Positions 13,702 through 15,714 of a DNA stretch of 15,714 nt are shown here, piece by piece. Both the position numbers and the translations under genes were made by a program. Under the pieces are notes generated by a model, which saw only the letters and a list, made by a program, of their open reading frames with translations, had not been told where the DNA came from and searched no databases. Origin of the DNA: Chloroflexota bacterium. GTDB taxonomy: Bacteria; Chloroflexota; Limnocylindria; Limnocylindrales; CSP1-4. Position 1 is the first letter of the stretch; each line of letters starts with the position of its first letter. The DNA lies in assembly GCA_013813905.1 (NCBI GenBank), contig JACCQX010000192.1, positions 1 to 15,714 of the forward strand, read 5' to 3'.

Positions 13702-14784
13702 TCACAGGCGGTCTCGCTGGCCCTCGGCAGCGAGCCGATCCACGACCCTCTTCACGTCCTGCGCGCGGTCGGCGGCGCAGACGAGCAGCGCGTCGGGGGT
13801 GTCGATGACCACCAAGCCCTCAAGGCCCACGGTAGCCACCAGCCGACCGCCAGCGGCATGGACAAGCAGGTCGGTCGAGTCGATGTCGATCGTCGTCGCG
13901 CCGTCGCCAGCGTGCCCGACCACCGACGAGCCACCCTGGGCAAGAGCGTCGGCCGTGAGCGCCTCCAGTAGCGCCGCCCAGGAGCCCAAGTCACTCCAGC
14001 CGACGGCGATGGGCACCACCGCGACCCTGCCCTCAAGGGAAGCCGGCTCGAGCAAGGCATAGTCGATGGAGGTCGCGCGTACCTCGGCGTACGCGGCTCC
14101 CAGATCGCTGCCCTCAAGGCCGCCGCCCAGTGCCTCCAGGATGTCCGGCGCGTACCGCGCCAGGCCTTCCAGCAGCGCGTCGCGGCGCCACACGAAGATG
14201 CCCGCGTTCCAATGTGCGCGGCCACCCTCGATGAGCTCCCGAGCGCGTTCCTCGGACGGCTTCTCCAGGAAACGCTCGACGCTGAACGCGGGCATGCCGC
14301 CCACCACCCTAGGCTTCCCCTGCGCCAGGATGTAGCCGTAGCCGGTGGCCGGAGCGTCCGGTTCGGTGCCCAGAGCCACCAACGACCCGTCCGCCGCGAC
14401 CTCTGCCGCCGCTGCCAACGCATCCCGGAAGCCCGCCACGTCCGTGATGCGGTGATCGGCTGGCAGCACGACCATCACGTCGTCACTGGGTCGCTCGATG
14501 GACAGCGCCGCGAGGGCGACGGCAGCCGCGGTGTTGCGGCCCACCGGCTCCGTGACCAGGTTGGCCTCCGGCACGACCCGGAGCTGCTCCTTGACCAGGC
14601 CGGCATACCGGCCGTCCGCCACGAGATAGACGTCCGCGGGATCGATCAGAGGCTGAAGTCGGGCCACGGTCGCCTGGAGCAAGGTCTCGTCGCCGGTCAG
14701 CGCCAGGAACGGCTTTGGCCGGGCGACACGGCTGAGCGGCCAGAGGCGGGTGCCTCCGCCACCAGCGAGGATCACGGCGTACAT
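13702..14784 (-). CDS. manC: Mannose-1-phosphate guanylyltransferase
   Basis: This enzyme joins mannose-1-phosphate and GTP to make GDP-mannose in the cytosol, the donor for mannose, fucose and related sugars. The 360-aa product has the nucleotidyltransferase signature GGGGTRLWPLSRVARPKPF (8-26), EPVGRNTA (79-86), the metal-binding VLPADH (106-111, Asp110), ATGYGYI (146-152), FLEKPS (172-177), WNAGIFVWR (192-200) and GWSDLGSW (262-269). The length matches the single-domain form; the C-terminal cupin isomerase found in longer ManC proteins is missing, fitting the separate isomerase gene at 8135-9226. The frame is open to 14919, but ATG 14784 begins exactly at the conserved MYAVILAGG, and TAGAAT lies seven bases before it, suggesting a leaderless transcript. 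Together with the isomerase and mutase this completes the route from fructose-6-phosphate to GDP-mannose. Confidence 0.94.
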   Translation of the reverse strand: MYAVILAGGGGTRLWPLSRVARPKPFLALTGDETLLQATVARLQPLIDPADVYLVADGRYAGLVKEQLRVVPEANLVTEPVGRNTAAAVALAALSIERPSDDVMVVLPADHRITDVAGFRDALAAAAEVAADGSLVALGTEPDAPATGYGYILAQGKPRVVGGMPAFSVERFLEKPSEERARELIEGGRAHWNAGIFVWRRDALLEGLARYAPDILEALGGGLEGSDLGAAYAEVRATSIDYALLEPASLEGRVAVVPIAVGWSDLGSWAALLEALTADALAQGGSSVVGHAGDGATTIDIDSTDLLVHAAGGRLVATVGLEGLVVIDTPDALLVCAADRAQDVKRVVDRLAAEGQRDRL

Positions 14785-14791
14785 CGGGGGG

Positions 14792-14797
14792 ATTCTA
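14792..14797 (-). promoter_or_regulatory. Candidate -10 box for leaderless manC transcript
   Basis: The minus strand reads TAGAAT, then CCCCCCG, then ATG 14784. The hexamer fits TANNNT at the distance expected if transcription starts on the initiation codon. The C-run rules out a Shine-Dalgarno. No -35 match is visible. Confidence 0.5.
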
Positions 14798-14859
14798 CGG
14801 GCGCGGGACGCTGCGGCGCCGTCCGCGGAAATGAGAGAACCCGTCGCTGGCTCGTCCGA

Positions 14860-14865
14860 TACCAT
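14860..14865 (+). promoter_or_regulatory. Candidate -10 box for near-leaderless second sulfotransferase
   Basis: TACCAT fits TANNNT and ends eight bases before ATG 14874. The bases between (CGCCGGGC) hold no Shine-Dalgarno. It shares the 89-base divergent gap with the manC promoter. Confidence 0.35.
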
Positions 14866-14873
14866 CGCCGGGC

Positions 14874-15714
14874 ATGACCGCCACCGCCGACCCTCCCAAA
14901 CAGCGCGGCGCGTGGCCATCCGGCGTAGGCGGCCTTGACCCGCAGCCGACGCCCATCCGCCTGACGAACATTTGGCGCTGGGCCCAGCTGACCTGGCGCG
15001 CCGAGCGGCGCTACTACCGCCGGCTGGATCGTCCTGTGCGCCTCACCTCGCGGCGCCTCGGCCGATCGATCCGTCCCAGCCTGGAGCGGCCGCTCTTCCT
15101 GATCGGCGCAGCGCGTTCCGGCACCACGTTCCTGGGCGACTGCGTGGGGCGCATCCCGGAGATCAGCTACCACCACGAGCCGCCCGCCACCAAGGCCGCC
15201 GGCCGGTACGTCCACGACCGCTTGTGGGGCTTCCGCCGCAGCCGCTGGTTCTACCGCACGGTATACGCTTGGCTCCTGCGCGCCGAGCTTGATGGCGGCC
15301 TGCGCTTCTGCGAGAAGACGCCCACCAACTCGCTGCTGGTGCCCTTCCTGGGCCGCGCATTTCCCGACGCGCAGTTCATCCACATCGTCCGCGACGGTCG
15401 TGACGTGGCAGTCTCCCACCTCCAGAAGCCCTGGCTGCTGGCCGCGTCCAAGGGCTCGACCCAACGCGAACCGGGCGGCTACCTGCTCGGTCCCCATGCC
15501 TCGTGGTGGGTGGAGGACGGACGCGAGAGAGAGTTCGAGGAGACCAGCGACATCCACCGCATGGTCTGGGCCTGGCGGCGTTACGTGGAGGCGGCACTGC
15601 GCGACGGTCCGCCGCTTGGTCCGCAGCGGTACCTGGAGATCCGCTACGAGGACCTGATGGCCGACCCTCGCGGCTACGGTGAACGGATGCTGGACTTCAT
15701 GGGCATCGACCGGC
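14874..15714 (+). CDS. Second PAPS-dependent sulfotransferase (3' end missing)
   Basis: The frame stays open from ATG 14874 to the window end, giving 280 residues of a longer protein. It has a 70-residue basic N-terminal extension (RWAQLTWRAERRYYRRL, 35-51) not present in the first sulfotransferase. Then come the 5'-phosphosulfate loop LIGAARSGTTFL (76-87), FCEKTPTNSLL (145-155), the 3'-phosphate element IVRDGRDVAVSH (171-182; Arg173 and Ser181), and RYEDLMADPRGYGERMLDFMG (257-277). This is the same superfamily as the gene at 10775-11554, but the two are clearly different in sequence and architecture, so they probably sulfate different positions or acceptors. The basic extension could bind membrane or an anionic acceptor. 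It diverges from manC. The acceptor is unknown; a glycan is inferred from the neighbouring glycosyltransferases. Confidence 0.87.
   Translation, partial: MTATADPPKQRGAWPSGVGGLDPQPTPIRLTNIWRWAQLTWRAERRYYRRLDRPVRLTSRRLGRSIRPSLERPLFLIGAARSGTTFLGDCVGRIPEISYHHEPPATKAAGRYVHDRLWGFRRSRWFYRTVYAWLLRAELDGGLRFCEKTPTNSLLVPFLGRAFPDAQFIHIVRDGRDVAVSHLQKPWLLAASKGSTQREPGGYLLGPHASWWVEDGREREFEETSDIHRMVWAWRRYVEAALRDGPPLGPQRYLEIRYEDLMADPRGYGERMLDFMGIDR

Noticed and set aside
14785..14919. 45-codon N-terminal extension of manC
   Set aside because: The family begins at MYAVILAGG, and the extension would run into the divergent sulfotransferase start.

Overview
This is a high-GC bacterial stretch with very compact, mostly bidirectional gene packing. 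Gene starts are a mix of ATG, GTG and TTG. The set of families (B12-type ABC importer with a lipoprotein receptor, short ManC, Pgi/Pmi isomerase, stand-alone SWIM protein, PAPS-type sulfotransferases, starts that look leaderless) suggests a Chloroflexota-like or actinobacterial lineage. That is an inference from composition and gene style; the window holds no rRNA or marker gene to settle it.

Left part (1-4749). The window opens inside a hybrid histidine kinase gene (end of a GAF-like domain, HisKA, HATPase, two receiver domains). It converges on a minus-strand importer operon read as substrate-binding lipoprotein, permease, ATPase. In front of that operon, on the same strand, lies a clear cobalamin riboswitch (about 4620-4749). 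This identifies the transporter as a corrinoid (B12) importer and gives its control: B12 should switch it off.

Middle (4750-8134). Divergent from the importer is a two-gene plus-strand operon. The first gene encodes a secreted protein with a metzincin-type zinc site (HExxHxxGxxH) and a C-terminal Ig-like domain. It overlaps by one base a lipoprotein gene of unknown function with a Pro/Thr/Ser-rich stalk containing a perfect 24-bp tandem repeat. A small minus-strand SWIM zinc-finger gene follows, then a 169-base spacer.

Right part (8135-15714). This is a glycan locus. Three enzymes of the hexose-phosphate to GDP-mannose route are present: a phosphomannose/phosphoglucose isomerase and a phosphohexomutase in one operon, and mannose-1-phosphate guanylyltransferase further on. 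Interleaved with them are a sulfotransferase, a GT4 and a GT2 glycosyltransferase, and a second sulfotransferase that runs off the window end. Together they suggest synthesis of a mannose-containing, possibly sulfated surface glycan or glycolipid. Three starts here have a TANNNT hexamer 6-8 bases upstream and no clear Shine-Dalgarno, which suggests leaderless transcripts.

No tRNA, rRNA, CRISPR array, insertion sequence or integrase was seen. The nearest things to unexplored biology are the protease/lipoprotein pair, the sulfotransferase-flanked glycan locus, and an inverted repeat that could mask the importer's ribosome-binding site.
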